A stretch of DNA of 64,000 nucleotides from Anaerocolumna sp. MB42-C2 (GTDB lineage: Bacteria; Bacillota; Clostridia; Lachnospirales; Lachnospiraceae), in assembly GCF_030913705.1 (NCBI RefSeq), contig NZ_CP133190.1:1736001-1800000 (forward strand), written 5' to 3'. The position numbers and the translations under genes were made by a program. Below the pieces are notes generated by a model. It did not search any database. It worked only from the letters and a program-made list of their open reading frames with translations, and was not told the DNA's origin. Numbering within the stretch: the stretch's first letter is position 1; each line of letters starts with the position of its first letter. Shown piece after piece: positions 53,912-63,467 of this stretch.

Positions 53912-54940
53912 TTAACTGTTATTTGCGAATATAATTGCATAATCAATCGCATTAACAAGGCTTAATTCACTTGCTGTTCCGGTTCCTGCCTGATCAAATG
54001 CAGTTCCATGATCTACGGAAACTCTGATAATAGGAAGGCCAAGAGTGATATTAACTCCTGCAACCGCATCCCACTTCTGTTCCTGCTGATTATATACAAA
54101 TCCCAACACCTTAAGCGGTATATGTCCCTGATCATGATACATAGCTACAACGATATCATACCATCCACCTCGTGCTTTAGAAAAAACCGTATCCGGCGGA
54201 ACAGGTCCATCTGCATTAATTCCTTCCGTCCTTGCTGCCTCGATGGCAGGTATTATCTCAACTATCTCTTCTCTTCCGAATAGCCCATTCTCCCCACTGT
54301 GCGGATTAAGACCGGCGACACCTATCTTAGGCGTGGCTATTCCAAGATCCTTACAAGCCTGATTCGCTATACGGATTACATCAAGCACTCTTTGTTTTTT
54401 GACTCTGTCGCACGCTTCGCGTAATGATACATGCGTTGATACATGCACAACTCGAACATTTTCATGTGCCAACATCATGGTATAATTCTTAGTTCCCGTG
54501 TAGTCGGCATATATTTCCGTATGTCCGGAATAATGATGTCCCGCAAGGTTAACAGCTTCTTTGTTAAATGCATTAGTGACAGTTGCATCAACCTCTTTAT
54601 CCACAGCAAGCTCAATTACTTTCCTGACATATTGAAAGGCTGCCTCACCTGCCATGGCAGAGACTTCTCCTCGATTAAGCTTATCTATATCTACAAGCTT
54701 CATATCAAGCACATCAATAGTCCCATACTTATATTCAGCCTCAGATACATGTTCTATAATATGAATCTTCATCTCTTCGTGATCAACGATAGAAAGAGCC
54801 GCCTCCATAACAGAGGCATCTCCTACTATAAGCGGATTACACTTATCATATAATGCTTTATCGGCAAATGCTTTAATTGTTATCTCAGGGCCTATACTTG
54901 CAGGATCGCCCATAGTGATTGCTATTATCTTTTTACTCAT
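53912..54940 (-). CDS. pdxA2: 4-phosphotetronate dehydrogenase (PdxA2 family)
   Basis: 342 residues. The PdxA fold is clear: IAITMGDPASIGPEITIKAF at the N-terminus, metal-binding His in AGHHYSGHTEIYADYTG and VVAMYHDQGHIPLKVL, and NITLGLPIIRVSVDHGTAFD at the end. In tetronate pathways PdxA2 oxidatively decarboxylates 4-phospho-threonate or -erythronate to dihydroxyacetone phosphate. The DUF1537 kinase in the same operon makes that substrate. Its ATG overlaps the permease stop by 4 bp. Confidence 0.9.
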   Translation of the reverse strand: MSKKIIAITMGDPASIGPEITIKAFADKALYDKCNPLIVGDASVMEAALSIVDHEEMKIHIIEHVSEAEYKYGTIDVLDMKLVDIDKLNRGEVSAMAGEAAFQYVRKVIELAVDKEVDATVTNAFNKEAVNLAGHHYSGHTEIYADYTGTKNYTMMLAHENVRVVHVSTHVSLREACDRVKKQRVLDVIRIANQACKDLGIATPKIGVAGLNPHSGENGLFGREEIVEIIPAIEAARTEGINADGPVPPDTVFSKARGGWYDIVVAMYHDQGHIPLKVLGFVYNQQEQKWDAVAGVNITLGLPIIRVSVDHGTAFDQAGTGTASELSLVNAIDYAIIFANNS

Positions 54941-55917
54941 GCTCTGACTCTCTTCTTATCTTCTACTTTATGCAGATATGATGTTAATATTGGACATAGG
55001 ATTGCTGTAACTATAATAGCTGCGGTAATCTGTACTGTAGCTGCTTCTGCCACCACCAATAATGTTGCATCTGCTGCTGCAACTGCCGCAGGTGTAGCTG
55101 CTGCGTTACCGGCAGTTGTACCTATAGCTGCACCTACTTCAGGATGCTCCATCTTAAGTAATTTGTAGATAAGATAACCGCCAATACCTGTAAATAAAGT
55201 ACAGAAAACACCAAGTAAAATTCCAGGTACTCCGGCTTTTATAAGGTTCATAAGGTTAAGTCCTGCTCCAAGCGGGAAAGCAAAGAAAGGAATCATGATG
55301 TTAGCACCCGGCGCACAGAACTTTCTTATATCTTCGTCTAAATTACCTAATATACATCCAATAACGATTGGAATAACGCATCCGATTAAAACTGTAATCG
55401 GGATTTTTGCAACACCTGCTGCACCAAGTGCAACCATGGTAAAGAATGGACCATCATTGATTGACAGAATTGATACAGCACCAACATCTGTGGCATCACC
55501 GTACTCACCTGCAAGTGCTGCATAGAGTCCGCCATTAGAGTTAGCGATGGCACCAACGATAGCTATAGGAGCAAGTCCCAATATACCATTAGGTCCTGCA
55601 AGCTTACCTATAATAAGACCTATTATAATACCAAGTCCAACTTTTGTCACGGTAAGAACACAACCTTTATACAACGGAACTCCCGCTTTCTTAAAATCTA
55701 TGGTTGTTGCGTTACAGAACAAGAACACGGCCAAGATAGGCATAGCACCAGTCTTAAAAAGGTATGTTGTAAATGTTCCGTCGAACCAATCCCATACACC
55801 GGTACTTGTTAAACCGAAGATACTATTGCCCAAAAATGTGTTAATAACTGCTCCGAGTAAAAGCGGAACCACCATAAGTCCACCCGGAATCTTTTTTATT
55901 GAATTTAAAATTTGCAT
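54937..55917 (-). CDS. kdgT: KdgT-family sugar-acid permease
   Basis: 326 residues, ten or so membrane helices. It begins MQILNSIKKIPGGLMVVPLL followed by LGAVINTFLG and contains KDGT blocks SNGGLYAALAGEYGDATDVG and AFPLGAGLNLMNLIKAGVPG. The E. coli relative imports 2-keto-3-deoxygluconate by proton symport. In this operon the substrate is more likely a four-carbon sugar acid. A GGGAGG site precedes the ATG. Confidence 0.9.
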   Translation of the reverse strand: MQILNSIKKIPGGLMVVPLLLGAVINTFLGNSIFGLTSTGVWDWFDGTFTTYLFKTGAMPILAVFLFCNATTIDFKKAGVPLYKGCVLTVTKVGLGIIIGLIIGKLAGPNGILGLAPIAIVGAIANSNGGLYAALAGEYGDATDVGAVSILSINDGPFFTMVALGAAGVAKIPITVLIGCVIPIVIGCILGNLDEDIRKFCAPGANIMIPFFAFPLGAGLNLMNLIKAGVPGILLGVFCTLFTGIGGYLIYKLLKMEHPEVGAAIGTTAGNAAATPAAVAAADATLLVVAEAATVQITAAIIVTAILCPILTSYLHKVEDKKRVRA

Positions 55918-55939
55918 TTTTATTCCTCCCTTTTGTTCC

Positions 55940-57073
55940 TCATTTTGTCTTGATGAGTCTTAATATATTATCTACAGTATAGGAAAGATTCTCTTTACTG
56001 TAATTTTTACTGATTGAAAAGTCCTGAGGCAATCTGTTAATAGGGAATACAGCAGTAACCCCCATTTCATAAGCTTCATCTATCTCTGCATCGTCGGCAC
56101 CACCTACGATTGCTATCACGTTCTTATTCTGCTTCTTCGCTCTGCCCGCTATACCTATTACGACTTTTCCACGTAAGCTCTGAGAATCTAACTTACCCTC
56201 TCCTGTCAAGATATAATCTGCGTCAGAGATGATATCATCAAGCCTAACAGTATCAAGCACGGTCTGGATACCCATCTGTAATCTTGAATCAAAGAAAGCT
56301 ATCATACCTGCCCCCATGGCACCGGCCGCTCCCGTTCCCGGTATCTCGCTTATATCTTTGCCTGTAGTATCAGCAATAACCTTACTTAAGTTCTTAATTC
56401 CCTGATCCAGTTCTTCTATCATCTGAGGATCTGCACCTTTTTGCGGTCCAAAGATATAGGAAGCACCCGTCTTACCGAACATAGGATTATCTATATCACA
56501 CATGGTAACTATCTCGACCTTCTTTAATGCTTCATCCTTCCCCGCAAGGTCAATCTTAGCAATATCAATCAGGGTTCCGCCGGTCGGGACGAAAGCTTTA
56601 CCATCTTTATCATAGAACTTTACTCCAACTGCTGCCGCTGCACCGCATCCTCCATCATTAGTGGAAGAGCCGCCAAGTCCGACTATGATCTTCTTGACTC
56701 CGCTTTTAGCAGCTGCCAGTATAAGCTCTCCGGCTCCATAAGTTGTGGTAAGCTTAGGATTCTTTCTGTCTTCCACAAGCGGCAGACCTGAGCATGATGC
56801 CATCTCTACAACTGCCGTCTGCCCACCGTCAATCAATCCATAATACGACTTCATATCTTCAAAATATGGATTCTTAACTGTCTCGTATACTTTTTCTCCA
56901 CCTATCGCCGTGATAAATGCATCTACGCTTCCTTCTCCACCATCAGCAACAGGTATACACATAACATCACTCTGTGGGAAATGAATATCAATTTTTTCCT
57001 TCATGATATCGCATATCTGTACTGAGCTAAGAGTACCCTTAAATGAGTCAGGAATAAGTATAAATTTTTTCAT
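55940..57073 (-). CDS. Glycerate kinase (GarK/GlxK type)
   Basis: 377 residues. Family pattern: KKFILIPDSFKGTLSSVQIC, PVADGGEGSVDAFITAIGGE, VGLGGSSTNDGGCGAAAAVG and LTGEGKLDSQSLRGKVVIGI. It phosphorylates D-glycerate to 2- (or 3-) phosphoglycerate with ATP. Here it might instead handle a side product of tetronate breakdown. The ribosome site overlaps the last codon of the LarA-like gene 10 bp upstream. Confidence 0.92.
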   Translation of the reverse strand: MKKFILIPDSFKGTLSSVQICDIMKEKIDIHFPQSDVMCIPVADGGEGSVDAFITAIGGEKVYETVKNPYFEDMKSYYGLIDGGQTAVVEMASCSGLPLVEDRKNPKLTTTYGAGELILAAAKSGVKKIIVGLGGSSTNDGGCGAAAAVGVKFYDKDGKAFVPTGGTLIDIAKIDLAGKDEALKKVEIVTMCDIDNPMFGKTGASYIFGPQKGADPQMIEELDQGIKNLSKVIADTTGKDISEIPGTGAAGAMGAGMIAFFDSRLQMGIQTVLDTVRLDDIISDADYILTGEGKLDSQSLRGKVVIGIAGRAKKQNKNVIAIVGGADDAEIDEAYEMGVTAVFPINRLPQDFSISKNYSKENLSYTVDNILRLIKTK

Positions 57074-57083
57074 AACAACCTCC

Positions 57084-58361
57084 TTATTCTATTACAATCA
57101 CTGAAACTCCATCAGGTATAACAGTTACTTTATAATCATCTTTCTTTACTATTGCCTTTGCTTTCTCCATAGCTTCTTCAACAGAATGAGCAGGTACCAT
57201 ATGAAGGTCTTCAACCATATCATCCGGCGCATCAGATACGAATATCACAGTTGCCTTTAATAACAGTCTTGCAAAGATCTGTGACTGTCACTGATCCGGT
57301 ATAGTCTCTTCAGGTTTTCTGCCAAGGAAAGTCTGCATCATAACATTAAGATCTTTCTCATCTCTGAATGTCTCATAGAATACCTTACCACCATGTCCAT
57401 CCACTGATTTAGAAAGCATAATGATAGCTCCGCCATTTTTAACGGTTGCTTCAGCCGCCGTCATCCCCTTAACTGACTGGTAGATATTCTGGTCAAGAGG
57501 ATATCCCCCATTTGTTGATATAACTATATCTGCAGGAACTGCATCTACCTTACACATACTGTTTAAAAATTCACGTCCAACTCTATGTGCAAGATCACAA
57601 TCACCTGCCACACACTTTATTACATCATGATTAGAATCAATAACGACATTTACTATGAAATCAAGTCTTGCCGCTCTTGCTGCATAGAGCATATCGTTAT
57701 GAATAGGGTTGCCTTCGATAACTCCTGTTCTTGCATACTTGCTTGCTATAAATCCTGAATTGTGATTGTACATAACCGTCTCACGGCTTGCTATACCCGG
57801 GAGCACACTTTTACGTCCACCTGAGAAACCGGCAAAGAAGTGCGGCTCGATAAAGCCCTCGCCTACCAGCAGATCAGCTTCAACCGCAAGTCTGTTGATT
57901 AATAAGTTACCGCCTGAGGGCAGCTTACCAAGCGGGATCATATTAGGCGTATCATCACAATCATGTACTATGATTTTTTCATTATTAAATATCTCTGAAC
58001 CAAACTTTCCCTCAAGTTCTTCTTTGGTTGTTGTTCTGTGAAGACCTGTAGAGATAAGTATGGTAATATCTGCCTTAGGATTTCCTTTTCTGATTTCCTT
58101 TAAAAGCAAAGGCATAATAACCTTACTTGGAACAGGTCTTGTGTGATCGGAAGAGATAACAACAATCTTATTCTTTCCTGCAGCCATATCACAAAGCCTG
58201 GGCGAACCAATTGGATTTTCCAAGGCTTCCTGTACTAATTCTTCCTGGCTCTTTGAAGCTTTATAACTATGCATATCTGATAATAGCACTCCTGCAAGAT
58301 GCTCATCTTCTATCTGAACCACTACCTTTTCCTTTCCATATGGTAATTCAAATGTTTTCAT
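57084..58361 (-). pseudogene. larA: LarA-like nickel-dependent racemase with an in-frame TGA
   Basis: The 425-codon frame matches the LarA family: DHTRPVPSKVIMPLLLKEIR, ISTGLHRTTTKEELEGKFGS, HFFAGFSGGRKSVLPGIASR and TNGGYPLDQNIYQSVKGMTA. After codon 357 (...EETIPDQ) comes TGA at 57288-57290, and the same frame continues QSQIFARLLLKATVIFVSDA, then PDDMVEDLHMVPAHSVEEAM to the natural TAA at 57084. Homologues have Trp (TGG) at this place (PDQWQSQI). I infer a TGG to TGA change that removes the C-terminal 68 residues. A truncated enzyme or readthrough is possible. Confidence 0.85.
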
Positions 58362-58373
58362 ACTTCTTTCCTC

Positions 58374-59603
58374 CTAGTTTTTTTCTTTTATCTTACGCAT
58401 AGCAAAAGCAATGGTATCTTCCTTGCCAAATGCTCCTGCTTTAGTAACTACTTTAATGCCATCCATATATCCGCCAACCACTTTGATAAGTGGAACGCCC
58501 ACTAATATCTCAGATAAAATCTTTGAACCTTCAGCCTCCATACAGGTAAGTAATCCAAGCGCTGTATCACCACCGGTAACAAAGATTCCCGAGATCTTGG
58601 CCTGACTTATGATTTCTTTCGTCATCTCCCCAAGCAGTTTTCTTATGTAATCACCAACCTGGGATATATTCATACCTATCTTTTCCCCGGCTTCAACAGA
58701 TTTATATAGTTCCTCTCTATCATAAGAAGTATTTGCAAGAAGTATGGTATCCTGTCCCTTATGCAGGCTCTTAATAACCTCCTGCACATATTGACTGGTA
58801 CCGGCTTCTTTTAGAAGCACATCATGCACCTGGATCTGTATCAATTTATAACCTGCGTTCTCACAATACTTAATCTGTTGATTCGTTGTTGAACTTACGC
58901 TTGCTACCACTCCAAGCACAGGCAGCGTCTTGACTTCCGTCTCCACAATTCTGTCTGCTATCCCTGCTGAACCAATCCATAAAATCTTCTTACCTGTTGC
59001 ATTAGCTGCTTCAATAATCCGCTCAAGATCAACATTCGTAACTGCATCAAATGTGAACAGCCGTGCTCCATCCATATTAAAACTTCCATTCCGTAATTCA
59101 TCCAAACTAACATGAATCACATACTCCTCATAAACCTTTTTTAGTATCCTTTCAAGGTTATCCTCCTTTACGGGACTCTTCGGATCCTTGGCAAGCTCCG
59201 TATTACATATATTAATTCCTTTTAATTTCTGAACTCCACTCTCTGTTGTTCTGTCAAGATCCGGCAATGCCGGTGCAAATATAATTAACTCAGGTTTATA
59301 TTCTTCATCAACTGCTTTAACTTCCGCTGCGATATTACCCCTAATAGTAGAATCAACCTTTTTGATTACATATCTGTATTTTGCAAAATCTATATTACTT
59401 ACCGATTGTTTAACAATACTATATGCCGTATCCGGATCCGTATTACGAGTCTCTGTATCAATAACTATCGATGAATTTGGATTCATCATGGACTTAACAT
59501 TAGAAAAATAGACATTGGTAGATAATCCTCTTCTACGTAATTGAACACCTGTATCATTAGCTCCGGTAAAATCATCTGCGATGATTAGATATCTGTCTTT
59601 CAT
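58374..59603 (-). CDS. Four-carbon acid sugar kinase (DUF1537 family)
   Basis: 409 residues from ATG 59603 (AAAGGGGG upstream). N-terminal motif YLIIADDFTGANDTGVQLRR binds the sugar acid; VIDTETRNTDPDTAYSIVKQ and YVIKKVDSTIRGNIAAEVKA follow. The C-terminal nucleotide-binding domain has GIFVTGGDTALGLLTCMEAE and KVVTKAGAFGKEDTIAFAMR. DUF1537 kinases (DtnK/OtnK) phosphorylate threonate, erythronate or their 2-oxo forms at O-4. It is the first gene of the operon. Confidence 0.92.
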   Translation of the reverse strand: MKDRYLIIADDFTGANDTGVQLRRRGLSTNVYFSNVKSMMNPNSSIVIDTETRNTDPDTAYSIVKQSVSNIDFAKYRYVIKKVDSTIRGNIAAEVKAVDEEYKPELIIFAPALPDLDRTTESGVQKLKGINICNTELAKDPKSPVKEDNLERILKKVYEEYVIHVSLDELRNGSFNMDGARLFTFDAVTNVDLERIIEAANATGKKILWIGSAGIADRIVETEVKTLPVLGVVASVSSTTNQQIKYCENAGYKLIQIQVHDVLLKEAGTSQYVQEVIKSLHKGQDTILLANTSYDREELYKSVEAGEKIGMNISQVGDYIRKLLGEMTKEIISQAKISGIFVTGGDTALGLLTCMEAEGSKILSEILVGVPLIKVVGGYMDGIKVVTKAGAFGKEDTIAFAMRKIKEKN

Positions 59604-59627
59604 GTATCCCCCTTTGCTTCTGCTCAT

Positions 59628-59784
59628 ATTTGAAACAGTTAAAGTTGTTTTATTGTTTGCGTATTATATATTACACAATTATCGCTTTACTAATCAAGGA
59701 TTTTAAAGTATTATATGTTTATAATTTGAACTATTTATATTTGTTTGTTTCATATTTGAAACATTTTTAATTGGAGGAATTAAA
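59628..59784. promoter_or_regulatory. Divergent promoter region with operator dyad TGTTTCA-N4-TGAAACA
   Basis: The 7-bp-arm dyad at 59746-59763 lies close to the regulator start; a half site (TTGAAACA) lies near 59630. No TGGCAC-N5-TTGC (sigma-54) element is visible for the operon; AT-rich -10-like TATAAT sequences are. The PrpR-like protein probably binds the dyad. Confidence 0.55.
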
Positions 59785-61599
59785 ATGAATAGAAAAGCCA
59801 GAATTCTTGGGGTTGCTCCTTATGAGGGGCTTAGATTACTGATGAATCAGATTGCTGAAAGAAGAGATGATATAGAGATGACAGCCATCTATGGAAATCT
59901 CGAGCATGGTGCCGAACTTATTAAAAATATAGATAAAGAATATGACATCATAATCTCACGAGCCAGGACCGCGGACCTGATACTTGATAATACTTATATT
60001 CCTGTAATAGATATTGGTATTTCATACTACGATGTATTAAGGTGCATAAAACAAGCCGAGAATAGTGGTAATAAATTTGCCATTATTGGTTTCCATGCCT
60101 TAACAAGTATGGCAAAACCTATATGTGAACTGATGCAATATGATATAGAGATATTTCCGGTAAGTACGCAGGATAATGTGGAAACGATACTACAAGAAAT
60201 CAAGGCCCAGGGGTATACAACTATCATATGTGATACCCAGCCATATGCTAAAGCTAAGCTGCTTGGTATAACCCCGATACTCCTTACTTCAGGAGAAGAG
60301 AGTGTAAATAGTGCTGTCGATAAAGCCATACGGCAATTTGAAATTCAGCAAAAGCAGTTAAACATCATAGATATGTTAAAGAACATGTCTGTTCTTGATA
60401 ACTCTCTGTGTATTGCTTTGAGCAATGACAAGACTTTGCTATATTCATCAAAAGCGCCTCAGGAGATAGCATACATAATAGAAGCCTTAAAAAAAGAAAT
60501 TAATGAGAGCGAGCAATCTCAACCCGATAATTACTTTATCAATATTGCAAATACCGTATACTCCATCACCAAAAGAAATTATTTTGGCATAGCTCAACCC
60601 TATACTCTTTTCAGGCTAAGTCCATCCTCTATTCCACTTTCTTATTCTAAAAACGGAGTGACCATATTAGACAAAAAGAAAGCGGAAGCCAGCTTTATAA
60701 ATAGTTTTTATAGTTATACGAAGCTATCCAAACAATTATTAAATGATATTGACAATATCAACGAAACTAACGATACAGTTATGATAACAGGTGAAATTGG
60801 TACCGGAAAGGACCGGATCGCACAGATGATATATGCAAGAAGTAAATACTGCAGTAATCCACTTTATGTAGTAAACTGTTCTCTTATCAATGATAGAAAC
60901 TGGACATTCCTTACTACTAATTATAATTCTCCCTTTACCGACAACAAGAATACTATATATATAAGCAGCATTAATGCTCTTGATATCACCAGACAGAAAC
61001 AACTATTGTCCATCATCACGGACACTAATTTACATATAAGAAATCGTATCATACTTTCTTGTTCCAGAAAAAGTGGAGAACCCATACCTCATATGGCCAT
61101 GAGATTTGTTAACATGATTAGCTGTAATGTAATAAACATACCCTCCATGAGAGAATCTCCTGATGACATAGCATCTTCAGCAAATCTTTATCTGGACTCG
61201 CTGAACCAGCAATTAGTCAAACAGGTAGTTGGATTTGACAAAAGTGCTATGGATCTTTTACAGCAATATTCATGGCCTTATAACAGAACACAATTTAAGA
61301 GAGTACTTAAAGAGATAATCACACTCACCCCAACTCCTTACGTCTCGGCAGATATTGTATATAAGATATTAAAGCAGGAAAATAATTTTAATGATCATCA
61401 AAACACCAACTCCGGTAACTGGTCATCTTCTCCGGCAAAACATGGGTCTAATGTTGTATTGGATCTAAGCAAGACATGGAATGAGATTAATAAAGATGTG
61501 GCGTTACTTGTCGTAGAAAGATGTAATGGCAATCAGACTGCTGCCGCAAAGCAGTTAGGAATCAGCAGAACAACTTTATGGAGACTACTCTCAAAATAA
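59785..61599 (+). CDS. PrpR-like transcriptional regulator with degenerate AAA+ domain
   Basis: 604 residues. Residues 1-200 form a PrpR N-terminal sensor domain (YDIIISRARTADLILDNTYI, PVIDIGISYYDVLRCI). The central AAA+ region keeps Walker A (VMITGEIGTGKDRIAQMIYA), but the GAFTGA loop is absent and Walker B is weak (NTIYISSINALD). The C-terminus is a Fis-type helix-turn-helix (CNGNQTAAAKQLGISRTTLW). Missing GAFTGA means it cannot activate sigma-54 polymerase in the usual way, so it likely acts on a sigma-70 promoter. It is divergent from the tetronate operon and presumably controls it. Confidence 0.85.
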   Translation: MNRKARILGVAPYEGLRLLMNQIAERRDDIEMTAIYGNLEHGAELIKNIDKEYDIIISRARTADLILDNTYIPVIDIGISYYDVLRCIKQAENSGNKFAIIGFHALTSMAKPICELMQYDIEIFPVSTQDNVETILQEIKAQGYTTIICDTQPYAKAKLLGITPILLTSGEESVNSAVDKAIRQFEIQQKQLNIIDMLKNMSVLDNSLCIALSNDKTLLYSSKAPQEIAYIIEALKKEINESEQSQPDNYFINIANTVYSITKRNYFGIAQPYTLFRLSPSSIPLSYSKNGVTILDKKKAEASFINSFYSYTKLSKQLLNDIDNINETNDTVMITGEIGTGKDRIAQMIYARSKYCSNPLYVVNCSLINDRNWTFLTTNYNSPFTDNKNTIYISSINALDITRQKQLLSIITDTNLHIRNRIILSCSRKSGEPIPHMAMRFVNMISCNVINIPSMRESPDDIASSANLYLDSLNQQLVKQVVGFDKSAMDLLQQYSWPYNRTQFKRVLKEIITLTPTPYVSADIVYKILKQENNFNDHQNTNSGNWSSSPAKHGSNVVLDLSKTWNEINKDVALLVVERCNGNQTAAAKQLGISRTTLWRLLSK

Positions 61600-61712
61600 T
61601 TACGTATGATTAATAACTGTCATTGCGTATTTTTAAGAATCCTGCCTTACTCCAAATTGAAGTCATTCTGCTGTTGGAAATTGCAGAAGCAGTACAGATT
61701 GCATATGTTTAT

Positions 61713-63467
61713 CTATACCATAGCACCGATCGCTTCAAACTGGCTGTTATACAATTCTGCGTAAAATCCGTCTGCCCGTAATAATTCATCATGTCTCCCC
61801 TGCTCTACAATGTGTCCGTCCTTCATAACCAGTATCAAATCTGCTTCCATGATGGTCGATAACCTGTGTGCAACGATAAAACTGGTTCTTCCCTCCATCA
61901 TGTTCCAAAACGCTTTTTGAATTCTGATTTCGGTTCTCGTATCAATGGAAGAGGTTGCTTCGTCTAAAATTAGCATTGGCGGTAAACATAACATTACTCT
62001 TGCAATACATAGCAGCTGCTTTTGTCCTTGAGACAAATTACCGCCTTCTTCACTAATGACCGTTTCATAACCTTCCGGCATTCTTTTAATAAAGCTGTGT
62101 GCGTGTGCCGCTTTTGCAGCCTCCACAATTTCCTTATCAGAGGCCTCCGGTTTTCCGAATGCAATATTCTCCCGGATTGTTCCCGATTTCAGCCATGTTT
62201 CCTGTAATACCATACCATAATTAGAACGCAGACTGTCTCTTGTGATATCTCTTACTTCGTTGTTGCTTACTATAATTTTTCCGGAATCCACATCATAAAA
62301 TCGCATGAGTAGATTGATAATGGTAGTTTTGCCGCATCCGGTAGGGCCTACGATTGCAATTCTTTGTCCCGGTTTAACCGACAGATTTAAATTTTCAATT
62401 AATTTCACATCAGAACGATAGGAAAAGGATACTTTTTCCAGCTTCACACTTCCATCCACTTCCTTTAATTGAATTGCACCGGCAGCATCCGGTTCTTCTG
62501 CCCGTTCCTCCAATAACTCAAAAACACGCTCTGCAGATGCCAATGCATTTTGCAATTCTGTTATGACACTGGATATCTCATTAAATGGTTTTGTATATTG
62601 GTTCGCATAGGTTAAGAAACAGGACAGTTGGCCCACACTGATCTTTCCTTGAATGCATAAGAAGGCTCCGAAGATCCCAACTCCTGCATAAACCAACCCG
62701 TTTACAAATCTTGTTGCCGGATTCGAAATGGAAGAAAAAAATATTGCCTTAACGCTATATTTCTGCAGTTCTTTATTGATTGCACCAAATCGTTCTATAG
62801 CATCTTCTTCATAACCAAAAGTCTGTACGATTTTTTGATTTCCAACCAATTCGTCTACCAGGGAAGTCATCGCCCCTCTTGTCGCGGATTGTTTTTGAAA
62901 CATGAGAAACGTATGTTTGGCAATATAATTGGCAACCAAAAACGATAGCGGTGTAATTAATACTACGATGAAAGTAATTTTAACATTAATTGACAGCATA
63001 AAAAGAAACGTTCCCAGTATTGTTATAATCCCCGTAAACAATTGCGAGAATCCCAATAAAAGTCCATCCGAAAACTGGTCGATATCGTTAACTACCCGGC
63101 TTATGATATCTCCGTACTGATGCGAATCAATGTATTTTAATGGCAACACTTCCAAATGACTGAATACCTTTGTCCGCATGTCTTTTACGATACGATACGT
63201 CATTTTATTGTTGCATAAATTCATGAGCCACTGTGCAATCGATGTTAGGAGAACCACGAAACCCAGCCGATATAAAATAGGCACGAGCCCCTTAAAATTT
63301 ACCAACCCTTTCGCAACAATGAAATCGATTCCCTTTCCTGTCAATATCGGTGCATATAAAGTCAACGCCACGCTTATCACTGCAAATACCAGTGACAAGA
63401 GTAAATAATGACTGTAGGGTCTGATTAATCCCAGAATCTTTTTGATGATCACTCTGTTATTTCTCAT
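61713..63467 (-). CDS. ABC transporter, fused permease/ATPase (exporter type, second subunit)
   Basis: 584 residues from ATG 63467 (GAGGTGG upstream). Six membrane helices (residues about 15-290, ABC exporter type 1) precede a nucleotide-binding domain with Walker A (IAIVGPTGCGKTTIINLLMR), Q-loop LQET, signature (NLSQGQKQLLCIARVMLC), Walker B (PPMLILDEATSSIDTRTEIR) and H-loop IVAHRLST. It overlaps the partner gene by 11 bp; the two likely form a heterodimeric multidrug or lipid exporter (YheH/YheI, BmrCD-like). Confidence 0.93.
   Translation of the reverse strand: MRNNRVIIKKILGLIRPYSHYLLLSLVFAVISVALTLYAPILTGKGIDFIVAKGLVNFKGLVPILYRLGFVVLLTSIAQWLMNLCNNKMTYRIVKDMRTKVFSHLEVLPLKYIDSHQYGDIISRVVNDIDQFSDGLLLGFSQLFTGIITILGTFLFMLSINVKITFIVVLITPLSFLVANYIAKHTFLMFQKQSATRGAMTSLVDELVGNQKIVQTFGYEEDAIERFGAINKELQKYSVKAIFFSSISNPATRFVNGLVYAGVGIFGAFLCIQGKISVGQLSCFLTYANQYTKPFNEISSVITELQNALASAERVFELLEERAEEPDAAGAIQLKEVDGSVKLEKVSFSYRSDVKLIENLNLSVKPGQRIAIVGPTGCGKTTIINLLMRFYDVDSGKIIVSNNEVRDITRDSLRSNYGMVLQETWLKSGTIRENIAFGKPEASDKEIVEAAKAAHAHSFIKRMPEGYETVISEEGGNLSQGQKQLLCIARVMLCLPPMLILDEATSSIDTRTEIRIQKAFWNMMEGRTSFIVAHRLSTIMEADLILVMKDGHIVEQGRHDELLRADGFYAELYNSQFEAIGAMV

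Noticed and set aside
57288..57290. Selenocysteine at the LarA TGA
   Set aside because: The family has Trp here and the short downstream stem lacks the features of a bacterial SECIS element; a nonsense change is more likely.
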